Of a stretch of 34,574 nucleotides of DNA, positions 23,776-30,963 are shown in pieces. The notes under the pieces are model-generated. The model saw nothing but the letters and a program-made list of their open reading frames with translations, had not been told where the DNA came from and made no database searches. The stretch spans positions 1 through 34,574 of the forward strand of contig JAGGZV010000045.1 of the NCBI GenBank assembly GCA_021161835.1, written 5' to 3'. The position numbers and the translations under genes are program-made. The DNA comes from Thermotogae bacterium (GTDB lineage: Bacteria > Thermotogota > Thermotogae > UBA12178). Numbering within the stretch: position 1 is the stretch's first letter; each line of letters starts with the position of its first letter.

Positions 23776-25167
23776 TTACTGGATAACGTTTGAAACTCCT
23801 TTTACCAGAAGAAGGTTTTTCCTCAATTTTGAAAGTTCAATGAGAGATTTTTCAAAGCCACTTTTTGAGAATATTATGAAGAAGTTATCCTCCTCATCGC
23901 TTAATTTTCTGCTTTTTTCAAGCAATGAGTAGTAAATATCCAAGCCAACCAACTTTTTCGTGAACTTGCATTCTCCAAAAAGTTTTGCTTTTCCTTTCAG
24001 GGTTCCCACTATATCTATCTCTTCATGCTTATCCCACCATCTACCTATCTTTTCAAACTTTAGAGGAAAAAATTCCGTGGAGTTGAGTTCCTTAACTTTT
24101 TCCCTGCACAGATCTTCATACACAAAACTCACATGTTTCTCCTCAAAGTATTTTTTTATTTCTTCCATCACATACTCTGTTTCACCCATTTCCAGGAAGC
24201 TGAGGTTCGGGTACACAAACTTGAACCAAAAATCAAGGAAATAATCTTTTATGAAATAGAGCCCCTTTTTGCTCTTTTCAGGATTTTTCTCTGTTACAGG
24301 TACCTCTCTTTTCACTATATCCATATCGGATAAAACTTTCAAATAGTATGAAAGCGACTGCTGTTTTATACCCGATTTTGCAGCGATCGACGATAATCTC
24401 CTGTTTCCAAGGGATATGGTTTTCAGAATGGAAAAGTAACTTCCCGTCTCTTTGAGATCCCTTTCCAAGAGAAAGAAGGGTTCCTCAAAGAGAAAACTGT
24501 TTTTCTCAAGAATGTTGTCCCGAATCATCTCGTACACATCTTTTGAGAGATCAACGAGCTCTATATACTTCGGAACACCACCTGTCACGGCGAAATACTT
24601 CAAAAGTGTCATTTCACCAGTATCTTCTTTGAAAAATTCTTTATAATGTGTGAAAGAAATAGGTTTTAGTTTGATCTGCCCTGTTCTCCTTCCATAAAGC
24701 GGACTCGAATAAGCCAAAGTGCTTTCATGCATCATGCTTATAAGAGATCCGCAAAGAATCAGCATCACATTTTTGTCTTTAAGAACGTTGTCCCAGATCT
24801 TCTGCAGGATCGATGGGAACGATGGATTCGCCAGAACTATATTTTGAAATTCATCTATTGCTATGACGATCTTTTCTGAAAAAGAGGAAGAAGCCACCAG
24901 GAATATATCTTCCCAATCCAGCACGTTCTCAGGTTTTAGAACAGGAGCTTTTGTTACTTTATAAACGACCTTCTGAAACGATCTTTTCAGCTGTTCCTCG
25001 TCCTCCTGAGTTGCGAGAAAATATATCGACTTTCTGAATTTCGAAAATTCTTTTATGAGTTCCGTTTTTCCCACCCTTCTTCTTCCATATATCACCACAA
25101 AAGACGCTCCGTTTCTCTCGTATTCCTTTTGAAGGAACTTAAGCTCATCCTTTCTATCGACAAACAT
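23776..25167 (-). CDS. Archaeal-type ATPase with C-terminal DUF234 nuclease-like domain
   Basis: The protein has 463 residues. A P-loop ATPase domain of the ATPase_2/AAA type has Walker A GRRRVGKT at 28-35 and Walker B IAIDEFQ with D105-E106, plus the GSLISMM and SSPLYGRRTGQIKL motifs (sensor-like). A winged-helix segment follows (about 270-310, SIAAKSGIKQQSLSYYLKVLSDMDIV). The C-terminal DUF234 region contains a PD-(D/E)xK pattern, D385 and E399-x-K401 (EEIDIVG, GECKF). This family is abundant in archaea and Thermotogota and often sits in mobile regions; its biological role is unknown. ATG 25167 is 8 bases behind AAGGAG. A 29-bp palindrome covers the promoter region. Confidence 0.88.
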   Translation of the reverse strand: MFVDRKDELKFLQKEYERNGASFVVIYGRRRVGKTELIKEFSKFRKSIYFLATQEDEEQLKRSFQKVVYKVTKAPVLKPENVLDWEDIFLVASSSFSEKIVIAIDEFQNIVLANPSFPSILQKIWDNVLKDKNVMLILCGSLISMMHESTLAYSSPLYGRRTGQIKLKPISFTHYKEFFKEDTGEMTLLKYFAVTGGVPKYIELVDLSKDVYEMIRDNILEKNSFLFEEPFFLLERDLKETGSYFSILKTISLGNRRLSSIAAKSGIKQQSLSYYLKVLSDMDIVKREVPVTEKNPEKSKKGLYFIKDYFLDFWFKFVYPNLSFLEMGETEYVMEEIKKYFEEKHVSFVYEDLCREKVKELNSTEFFPLKFEKIGRWWDKHEEIDIVGTLKGKAKLFGECKFTKKLVGLDIYYSLLEKSRKLSDEEDNFFIIFSKSGFEKSLIELSKLRKNLLLVKGVSNVIQ

Positions 25168-25211
25168 ATCTTCACACTCCTTATGGCGATTAGATAATAG
25201 TCAAAACAATT

Positions 25212-25240
25212 ATAGCATAAACTATTATAGTTTATACTAT
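25212..25240. promoter_or_regulatory. 29-bp palindromic operator candidate upstream of the ATPase gene
   Basis: The core ATAAACTAT-T-ATAGTTTAT (25217-25235) is a perfect 9-bp inverted repeat around one base. It extends outward to ATAG and CTAT with a single non-matching pair (C25216/A25236), giving 14-bp arms. A minus-strand TATAAT (25214-25209) overlaps its edge, so a dimer bound here would cover the promoter of the ATPase gene. The ATPase has a winged helix, so autoregulation is conceivable (inference). Confidence 0.6.
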
Positions 25241-25553
25241 GATTATCAACACGAAACAACTATGAAGGAGATAAAATAGTGAGTCTACTTGGAAATGCTG
25301 CCTCTCTGGTTGAAAGATGATTTCTGGATTGATCCGCGCTGCCTGAAAATTTTGCTTTGTTACCTGTAAGTAACTTCTACACATATTTTTGCAACCCATC
25401 CAATTTGAAAATTGTGTGGATTTCGATAGGATAGAATTGAAACCCCGATAGTGTACAACGATCGCTGTAAAAATATAAAAGATCCTGTATCTTGGTAGAA
25501 TAGAAGGCACACGCATCTTCCAAAGAAAAGGGTACAGGAGCATTTCAAGAAAA
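25241..25553. other. Intergenic stretch without a recognisable gene
   Basis: About 310 bases between the palindrome and the MFS gene. No frame has a credible ribosome site plus protein-like sequence. TGGTAGAAT (25493-25501) is a possible extended -10 for the MFS gene. One GAATTGAAACC (near 25432) recalls the end of CRISPR repeats but stands alone. Confidence 0.5.
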
Positions 25554-26784
25554 ATGGAGAGGAGCAATTTGGCTTTAGAAAAGGAAAAAGATATTATGAA
25601 TCCTCGCAGATTATTCAACAGAGATTTTCTTCTACTTTGGGTAGGTCAAGCTGCTTCGGCTTTTGGAGATGCAGTTCACTATATTGCAATGGCCTGGTGG
25701 ATAATGCAAACGTTCAATTCACCCATTGTGCTTGGTAATACCTATGCCCTCCTCAGCGCTCCACGTGTCTTGATAGGTCCAATAGCCGGCGCTGTGGTGG
25801 ATAGATCCAACAGAAAATGGATCATTGTGGGAATGGATCTTATAAGAGGATTGGTAATAACTTCCATGGCGATCATGGCAATTAACGACAAGCTGACCAA
25901 ACCTTATCTCTACCTGTTTTCGGTCATAATATCTCTATCAGGTGCTTTCTTTACACCTGCAGTGAACGCGAGTATTCCATTATTAGTGCATAAAAAACAC
26001 CTGACACGCGCCAATTCTCTTTACAGCATTTCGAGACCTCTTTTCAATCTCCTGGGGCCGGGTATAGGAGGTTTGCTAATTGCGAAATGGGGAGCACCGA
26101 TTGTTTTTCTGATAAATGGAATAACCTTCTTCGCTTCAGGTGTGACCGAAATGTTTATAAGAATACCCAAGAGAAATGGTCTCAAACATAGTTACATCGG
26201 ATTCCTTAAAAGTATAAAAGAAGGTTTCATATACATCTTCGAAAAGAAACAATTGAGAGCCATGGTTCTCGGTCTCAGCTTTGCGAGTTTCTTTATTGGA
26301 CCCATAGACATATTACTCCCAAAATACGTTCAGAGCGATCTTTCACTTTCTGCGGCTCATTATGGTTTAGTAGTCAGCATATTTTCACTGGGTTTCATAG
26401 CAAGTAGTGGTATCCTTGCGCTCATTCCGAATGTTAAAAGACCCGCTACATTTATCACTATTGGCATTTTTTTCTATGGGAATCTTGTTGATCATGACAA
26501 CCTGGCAGCAATCGTTTTATTACTTAATGGGCACGATATTTTGCGTTGGTACAACGTTTGCCATTGTGAATATATCGATTAACGTGCAAATACAAACAAC
26601 TGTACCTGACAACATGAGGGGACGAGTTTTCAGTCTACTTGAAACGTTTATAGGCACTCTTACACCAGTATCTCTTGCGATGGGAGGATACTTCCTGAAC
26701 GTGCTCACGTCTCGACAATTCATGATTCTTATGGGTTTAGGCGTAGCAATCGGTGGATTCGTTTACTTGAAATCGCGCGGTTGA
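25554..26784 (+). pseudogene. MFS transporter (DHA3-like exporter), frameshifted
   Basis: The first frame (25554-26582) codes for about ten TM segments, beginning FNRDFLLLWVGQAASAFGDAVHYIAMAWWIM and containing the MFS loop GAVVDRSNRKWIIVGMDLIRG, typical of MFS_3 exporters such as drug or siderophore efflux proteins. After RPATFITIGIFF it turns to nonsense, while the frame one base over continues with SMGILLIMTTWQQ and PDNMRGRVFSLLETFIGTLTPVSLAMGGYFLN to 26784. The switch falls at a run of seven T (26467-26473); one extra T would join both parts into a protein of about 410 residues. Start codon uncertain: ATG 25554, TTG 25569 or ATG 25596. Either a real loss-of-function mutation, a phase-variable tract or a sequencing error. 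Confidence 0.8.
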
Positions 26785-27022
26785 ATACATCGGTACTTTT
26801 CACGCCTGAGTAAGATACATATGACATGCAATATCCACCGAGCAAACGAAATACCTACTCCAAACGTTTGTTTGAAAATTTTTCTCAGTACGTGGTAAAC
26901 TTTTATAGAAATATTCATTTTGTGATCTCTTCGCGTTAAGAGATTTAATGAACCTAACATGTAGGGAACCAGAAAAGGATAAATGAAATCGAATTTGCAA
27001 AGATAGCATCGGAGGTGGAACT

Positions 27023-27302
27023 ATGATTGAAGAAAAAATAAAGGAAAAGATTCAGGAGATTTTTAAAGAAGCGAATGTGGAGGTTAACTGAATAATTCTC
27101 TTTGGTTCAAGAGCAGGAGGGAATTGGAAAAAGGCAGCGATTGGGATTTACTCATTGTGGTGAATAAAGAGCTTGCAAGAAATGAAAAAAAATTCTCGCA
27201 TCTTATAAGAAATGAACTTGCGGAGGAGTACAATAGCATGCGACGTTATAATAAATTGGCACGGTAACTCACAAAGCACTGAAGGAAGGGATAGAGATAT
27301 GA
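27023..27302 (+). pseudogene. Decayed MNT nucleotidyltransferase gene
   Basis: It starts well: ATG 27023 behind GGAGGTGG, reading IEEKIKEKIQEIFKEANVEVN. An in-frame TGA then falls at 27089-27091, followed by IILFGSRA. A one-base loss near 27115 hides the rest; in the shifted frame RRELEKGSDWDLLIVVNKELARNEKKF completes a GS-x10-DxD motif. Another shift after EELAEEY (near 27230) precedes ACDVII, then a deletion of perhaps 30 codons, and the true C-terminus VTHKALKEGIEI ends at TGA 27300-27302. At least four lesions, so the gene is dead. Its stop overlaps the start of the HEPN remnant, as in intact pairs. Confidence 0.8.
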
Positions 27303-27757
27303 ATGAATGAGAAGATCAAAAAGTGGATTATAAAAGCAATGGAGGATTATAGAACGGTTGAGAATGAATTTAAACTTTCAGAAGAAGAAATAGTAACCAG
27401 CCCTGTTTGTTTTCATTGCCAGCAACTTGTTGAGAAAATGCTCAAGGCTTTCCTTACTTTAAAAGGTATTGATTTTGGGAGAACTCATAACTTGATGTAG
27501 GAAATCTTTCGGATTATGCGGTAGAAGTTAGATATGCAGATGAGTTTTATATTCCAACGTTGGAAGAAGCAAAACAAGCTTTTGAAATTGCTAAAAAGGT
27601 AGAAGAACTCATATTTAGAAAGATGGAGATAAGGGAAGGATGCGTTTCCAAAATGGAACGATTGTTGATAAGACTCGCGGTAGTGATACTGATAGACATA
27701 AACGAAGAGTGGCTGATAGGGAGAAAGTATCTTGATATGGGGGAAAGCGACTTATGA
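27303..27757 (+). pseudogene. Decayed HEPN domain gene, partner of the MNT remnant
   Basis: The first 65 codons are intact HEPN sequence: KIKKWIIKAMEDYRTVENEF, then VCFHCQQLVEKMLKAFLTLKG and RTHNL. The frame then stops at 27498-27500. The C-terminal half continues in another frame from about 27499 with VGNLSDYAVEVRYADEFYIP and EEAKQAFEIAKKVEEL, so the middle (about 15 codons) is deleted with a frame change. The final roughly 45 codons before TGA 27755-27757 do not look like HEPN and probably come from a further rearrangement. The pair is of the same general PF05168 class as 3076-3742, but the order is reversed (MNT first). Confidence 0.78.
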
Positions 27758-27902
27758 TGAGATATAGGGCCTTTTTACAGCAAATTCTTGACACAGCCAA
27801 ATAAAAGGTATACACACTTTGCGAAAAAGAGTACAGGATCTTTTACAACAATTCTTTAGCATAACCTTACGCTTTTTGAGGATCTTCCTCGCGTGACATT
27901 TT

Positions 27903-27911
27903 TGTGATAAT
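27903..27911 (+). promoter_or_regulatory. Extended -10 promoter of the tRNA cluster
   Basis: TG-T-GATAAT lies 11 bases before tRNA-Pro. The 13-mer TTGTGATAATATA that contains it (27902-27914) recurs exactly before tRNA-Gly (28025-28037). A further TTGACA (27788-27793) with TATACA (27809-27814), spacing 15, lies upstream. Confidence 0.5.
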
Positions 27912-27922
27912 ATATATAAAGC

Positions 27923-27999
27923 CGGGGCGTAGCGCAGATGGTAAGCGCGCCTGCCTTGGGAGCAGGAGGTCGCTGGTTCAAGTCCAGTCGCCCCGACCA
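27923..27999 (+). tRNA. tRNA-Pro (TGG)
   Basis: The acceptor CGGGGCG pairs with CGCCCCG, discriminator A, encoded CCA. The anticodon arm is CCTGC-CTTGGGA-GCAGG, anticodon TGG at 27957-27959. It is the first of five tRNA genes and forms the right border of the accessory island. Confidence 0.95.
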
Positions 28000-28007
28000 T
28001 CGTTTTC

Positions 28008-28036
28008 TTGACTGTTAATTGGTCTTGTGATAATAT
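28008..28036 (+). promoter_or_regulatory. Promoter before tRNA-Gly
   Basis: TTGACT (28008-28013) and TAATAT (28031-28036) are 17 bases apart; the exact 13-mer shared with the tRNA-Pro promoter overlaps the -10. The last four tRNAs may form their own transcript. Confidence 0.55.
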
Positions 28037-28049
28037 AACATTCAGGGAT

Positions 28050-28125
28050 GCGGCCGTAGCTCAATTGGTAGAGCATCGGCCTTCCAAGCCGAGGGTTGCG
28101 GGTTCGAGTCCCGTCGGCCGCTCCA
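28050..28125 (+). tRNA. tRNA-Gly (TCC)
   Basis: The acceptor GCGGCCG pairs with CGGCCGC, discriminator T, encoded CCA. The anticodon arm is TCGGC-CTTCCAA-GCCGA, anticodon TCC at 28083-28085. Confidence 0.96.
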
Positions 28126-28133
28126 TGATGGTT

Positions 28134-28210
28134 GCGCCCGTAGCTCAATGGGATAGAGCATCGGATTTCTAATCCGACGGTTGGGGGTTCGAGTCCCTCC
28201 GGGTGCGCCA
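28134..28210 (+). tRNA. tRNA-Arg (TCT)
   Basis: The acceptor GCGCCCG pairs with CGGGTGC (one G-U), discriminator G, encoded CCA. The anticodon arm is TCGGA-TTTCTAA-TCCGA, anticodon TCT at 28168-28170. It reads AGA, the favoured arginine codon in this window. Confidence 0.96.
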
Positions 28211-28219
28211 TCAGGTTGT

Positions 28220-28296
28220 GGTGACTGTAGCTCAGCTGGTAGAGCGCCTGACTGTGGATCAGGTGGTCGCGGGTTCGAATCCCGCCAGTCACCCCA
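28220..28296 (+). tRNA. tRNA-His (GTG)
   Basis: The acceptor GTGACTG pairs with CAGTCAC and is extended by the histidine-specific G-1 (28220) opposite C73 (28293), followed by encoded CCA. The anticodon arm is CCTGA-CTGTGGA-TCAGG, anticodon GTG at 28254-28256. Confidence 0.96.
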
Positions 28297-28301
28297 ATCG
28301 A

Positions 28302-28378
28302 GCGCCCGTGGCTCAATTGGATAGAGCGTCGGACTTCGGATCCGATGGTTGGGGGTTCGAGTCCCTCCGGGCGCGCCA
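28302..28378 (+). tRNA. tRNA-Arg (TCG)
   Basis: The acceptor GCGCCCG pairs with CGGGCGC, discriminator G, encoded CCA. The anticodon arm is TCGGA-CTTCGGA-TCCGA, anticodon TCG at 28336-28338. The sequence is very similar to tRNA-Arg(TCT) 168 bases upstream, suggesting local duplication with anticodon change. Confidence 0.95.
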
Positions 28379-28446
28379 AACCGAGGAACGTGGCGAAGTA
28401 ATTTGCAATACAATTCGATATCCAGGGAAGTAAAGGAGGTTGCAAA

Positions 28447-28710
28447 ATGGAGGTTCTGAAGGTAGCGTCCAACTCGAAACCGAACGCGGTAGCCGGTGCT
28501 CTTGCGGGTGTTATAAGAGAGCACGGCAAGGCAGAAGTTCAGGCAATCGGTGCCGGAGCAGTCAACCAGGCAGTCAAAGCCATAGCGATTGCTCGTGGAT
28601 ATCTTGCACCGAGCGGGATCGATCTGGTGTGTGTCCCCGCTTTTACGGATGTGGAGATCGACGGAGAAACCCGTACCGCCCTTAAGTTCATCGTTCAACC
28701 CAGAGAATGA
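28447..28710 (+). CDS. spoVS: Stage V sporulation protein S family (SpoVS)
   Basis: The protein has 87 residues: [20 protein letters not shown], then [25 protein letters not shown], ending [14 protein letters not shown]. This is the complete, highly conserved SpoVS/Alba-like fold. In Bacillus it affects septation and coat assembly, and the fold suggests nucleic-acid binding. Thermotogota do not form spores, so its role here must be different; retention next to a tRNA cluster could fit an RNA- or DNA-binding job (inference). ATG is behind AAGGAGG. It lies 68 bases after the last tRNA with no terminator between, and it has its own terminator downstream. Confidence 0.95.
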   Translation: MEVLKVASNSKPNAVAGALAGVIREHGKAEVQAIGAGAVNQAVKAIAIARGYLAPSGIDLVCVPAFTDVEIDGETRTALKFIVQPRE

Positions 28711-28735
28711 AAAAATGATTCTCATTTGAGGGGTT

Positions 28736-28769
28736 CCCCGCCTTCAAAGGGCGGGGTTTATTTCTTAAG
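28736..28769 (+). terminator. Intrinsic terminator after spoVS
   Basis: CCCCGCC (28736-28742), loop TTCAAAG, GGCGGGG (28750-28756), then TTTATTTCTT. It probably ends the tRNA-spoVS transcript and shows that the next gene must start downstream of it. Confidence 0.85.
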
Positions 28770-28794
28770 GTTACACTTATTTTTAGGACCTTGG

Positions 28795-30960
28795 ATGGTG
28801 GAACAGATGTTTGATAAGAGGAAACACGAGTGGTTTCTATCGATTTTATTCATCTTCTCCAATGCCGTGCTGGCAGTACTGTGGTTCAATTTCTTCCCTC
28901 TAAAATCTTCCTTTGATATAGGCGATATCTCAACCAAAAGCCTTCTGTTCATTGTATGTACAGTAGCCTTTTTCATGACCATAAAAAAACTGGGTGGATT
29001 CGCCGCCATGGCATTGATAGTTCTGAGTAACGGTCTGCTGGTGAACCTCCTGGATGAGTTGACTCTGGAGAAAAGGATAATAGCCGATATTATCGAAAAT
29101 CTCCTTCAACTTACAGGATTCCCACTGTTTCTTATTGCTACCTGTCGAATATACATCAGAGCGAGAAAAAGACGGATGATGTTTCAAAACCTCTTCGATC
29201 ACACGAACGACATGGTATTTTTTGTGGATGCGAACGGCCGGCTTCTGGAAGCAAACAAAAGGTTTTACACAGCCCTGGGTTATGAACCGCAGGAATTGAA
29301 GGAAGCACACTTCAACGATTTCATACACTGTAGAATTAGAAACATCACCGATATATTCCACACCCGTCAACCTCTCACCTGCGAAATGGAGCTGGTGAGA
29401 AAAGACGGCACGACCATTCCCGCTGAAGTGAGCGTCGCTTTTATCGAGGAGTATGTGTATCTTCAATGTATCGCCAGAGATATAAGCAAGCATAAAGAAC
29501 TGGAATTCAGACTTTCAAAAGAACGAAAACGATTTGAAGAATACTTCGAAACAGCGCAGGTAATGAATCTTGTGCTGGATAGAAACGGATGTGTAAAGAT
29601 GATTAACCAGAAGGGATGCGAGATCCTTGGGCACAGTAAAGAAGAAATAATTGGGAAGGATTGGTTCGAAAATTTCCTGCCGCTACATGTGAAGGATGAA
29701 GTCAAAGGAGTTTTCCACAAAGTGTTAAACGGAGAAATCGAAGCGGTGGAGTTTTTCGAAAATCCTGTATTGACTTCATCAGGTAAAGAAGTGATGGTAA
29801 GCTGGCACAATTCCATCATAAAGAACGAGAGAGGAGAGCCGGAGGAGATCCTCAGTTCCGGCATTGATGTAACGACACACGTGGAATACCGAAAGCGGAT
29901 GGAAAATCACATAAAATTTGCCAGGAAACTGCTTGAGATGATCAGAACGATCCTTGATATCAAACCCGATACGGACAGCCGTGAGATATTTGAGAAAATC
30001 ATGGACATGACGGTGAACATGATTCCCAATGTCCAGGCGGGAACCCTTATTTTGAAGCAGGATGATGGTTCCTACCATTTTATAGCCGTTTCCGGCCTGG
30101 ATATGGAAAGACTCAGTAAGGTGAGTTTCACGGCAGAAGAAGTCAAAAGGTTGGTTTCCGAAGGACCCATTATAGTCAAGGATTGGAGACGATTCAGGGA
30201 AGGCATGGATGAGAAAAGGCAAGAGTATCTGAGCACCGGTATAAGATACATAAAAACCACACTCGTGGTACCCATATTGTTCAAAGGAGAAATTCTGGGT
30301 TACTTCACTCTTGACAATTTCAACGATTCAGATGCTTTTGACAACGAAGCACTCGAAATGGCCAGAATTTTGGGAGCACAAACGGCAGTACTAATGAAAA
30401 AACTCGAGCTTGAGAAAGATCTGCTGTTCCTTTCCTCGAGAGATTTCCTCACCAGTTTACTCAACAGGAGATCGTTTGAAGAACAGGCCACGAGGATGTT
30501 GGCACTTGTCAGAAGAGAGAATCAGCGTTGCTGTGTTATGTACATGGACATAGACAGATTTAAGGCGATAAACGATCATTTCGGACATGCCATGGGTGAT
30601 AGGATACTTCAGGAAGTCTCCAGAATATTCAGGGATAGACTCAGGGAAAGTGATCTCATAGCACGTATAGGTGGAGACGAATTCATAGCTTTGCTTCCAG
30701 ATACCGATGCAGAGGGCGCCCGGGTGGTAGCAGAACGTGTGGGAAGAGATCTTCTCATAGACATCGAAAAGGGCAAAGAACCGTTGAGCGTGAAAATAAG
30801 TGTTGGTATCTCCGAGTTTCCATCGAATAGTGAGCAACTCGAGGAACTTGTCAAAATGGCGGATCATGCCATGTACTTCGCCAAGAAGAACAGAACAGGG
30901 TATGCGATATACTCTTATATACGTGATAAAATTGAACAAAAAATTTCGAGGGGTGAGTAA
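28795..30960 (+). CDS. Membrane-bound diguanylate cyclase (PAS-PAS-GAF-GGDEF)
   Basis: The protein has about 721 residues. It begins with roughly four TM helices (about 10-130), then PAS 1 (about 140-255, NDMVFFVDANGRLLEANKRFYTALGY), PAS 2 (about 265-385, VLDRNGCVKMINQKGCEILGHSKEEIIGKDWFE), a GAF domain (about 395-545) and a GGDEF domain (about 555-710). GGDEF is intact at 626-630, and the inhibitory I-site RxxD (RESD, 617-620) lies five residues before it, so c-di-GMP synthesis with product inhibition is expected. The frame is open to 28726, but that start lies inside the terminator; ATG 28795 or 28807 are the candidates. valS follows after 3 bases. Confidence 0.9.
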   Translation: MVEQMFDKRKHEWFLSILFIFSNAVLAVLWFNFFPLKSSFDIGDISTKSLLFIVCTVAFFMTIKKLGGFAAMALIVLSNGLLVNLLDELTLEKRIIADIIENLLQLTGFPLFLIATCRIYIRARKRRMMFQNLFDHTNDMVFFVDANGRLLEANKRFYTALGYEPQELKEAHFNDFIHCRIRNITDIFHTRQPLTCEMELVRKDGTTIPAEVSVAFIEEYVYLQCIARDISKHKELEFRLSKERKRFEEYFETAQVMNLVLDRNGCVKMINQKGCEILGHSKEEIIGKDWFENFLPLHVKDEVKGVFHKVLNGEIEAVEFFENPVLTSSGKEVMVSWHNSIIKNERGEPEEILSSGIDVTTHVEYRKRMENHIKFARKLLEMIRTILDIKPDTDSREIFEKIMDMTVNMIPNVQAGTLILKQDDGSYHFIAVSGLDMERLSKVSFTAEEVKRLVSEGPIIVKDWRRFREGMDEKRQEYLSTGIRYIKTTLVVPILFKGEILGYFTLDNFNDSDAFDNEALEMARILGAQTAVLMKKLELEKDLLFLSSRDFLTSLLNRRSFEEQATRMLALVRRENQRCCVMYMDIDRFKAINDHFGHAMGDRILQEVSRIFRDRLRESDLIARIGGDEFIALLPDTDAEGARVVAERVGRDLLIDIEKGKEPLSVKISVGISEFPSNSEQLEELVKMADHAMYFAKKNRTGYAIYSYIRDKIEQKISRGE

Positions 30961-30963
30961 CCC

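Noticed and set aside
25420-25445. GAATTGAAACC resembling the end of a CRISPR repeat
   Set aside because: A single copy without spacers or cas genes; no second repeat within the window.
26785-27010. Short minus-strand frames between the MFS gene and the MNT remnant
   Set aside because: No ribosome site and no protein-like sequence; taken as non-coding.
27978-28725. Minus-strand open frames with repeated RxGGTRTPNxRIR-like motifs
   Set aside because: The repeats are the translations of the five tRNA genes in reverse; not coding.
28726-28794. N-terminal extension of the GGDEF protein
   Set aside because: These codons are the spoVS terminator hairpin; a start downstream of it is needed.
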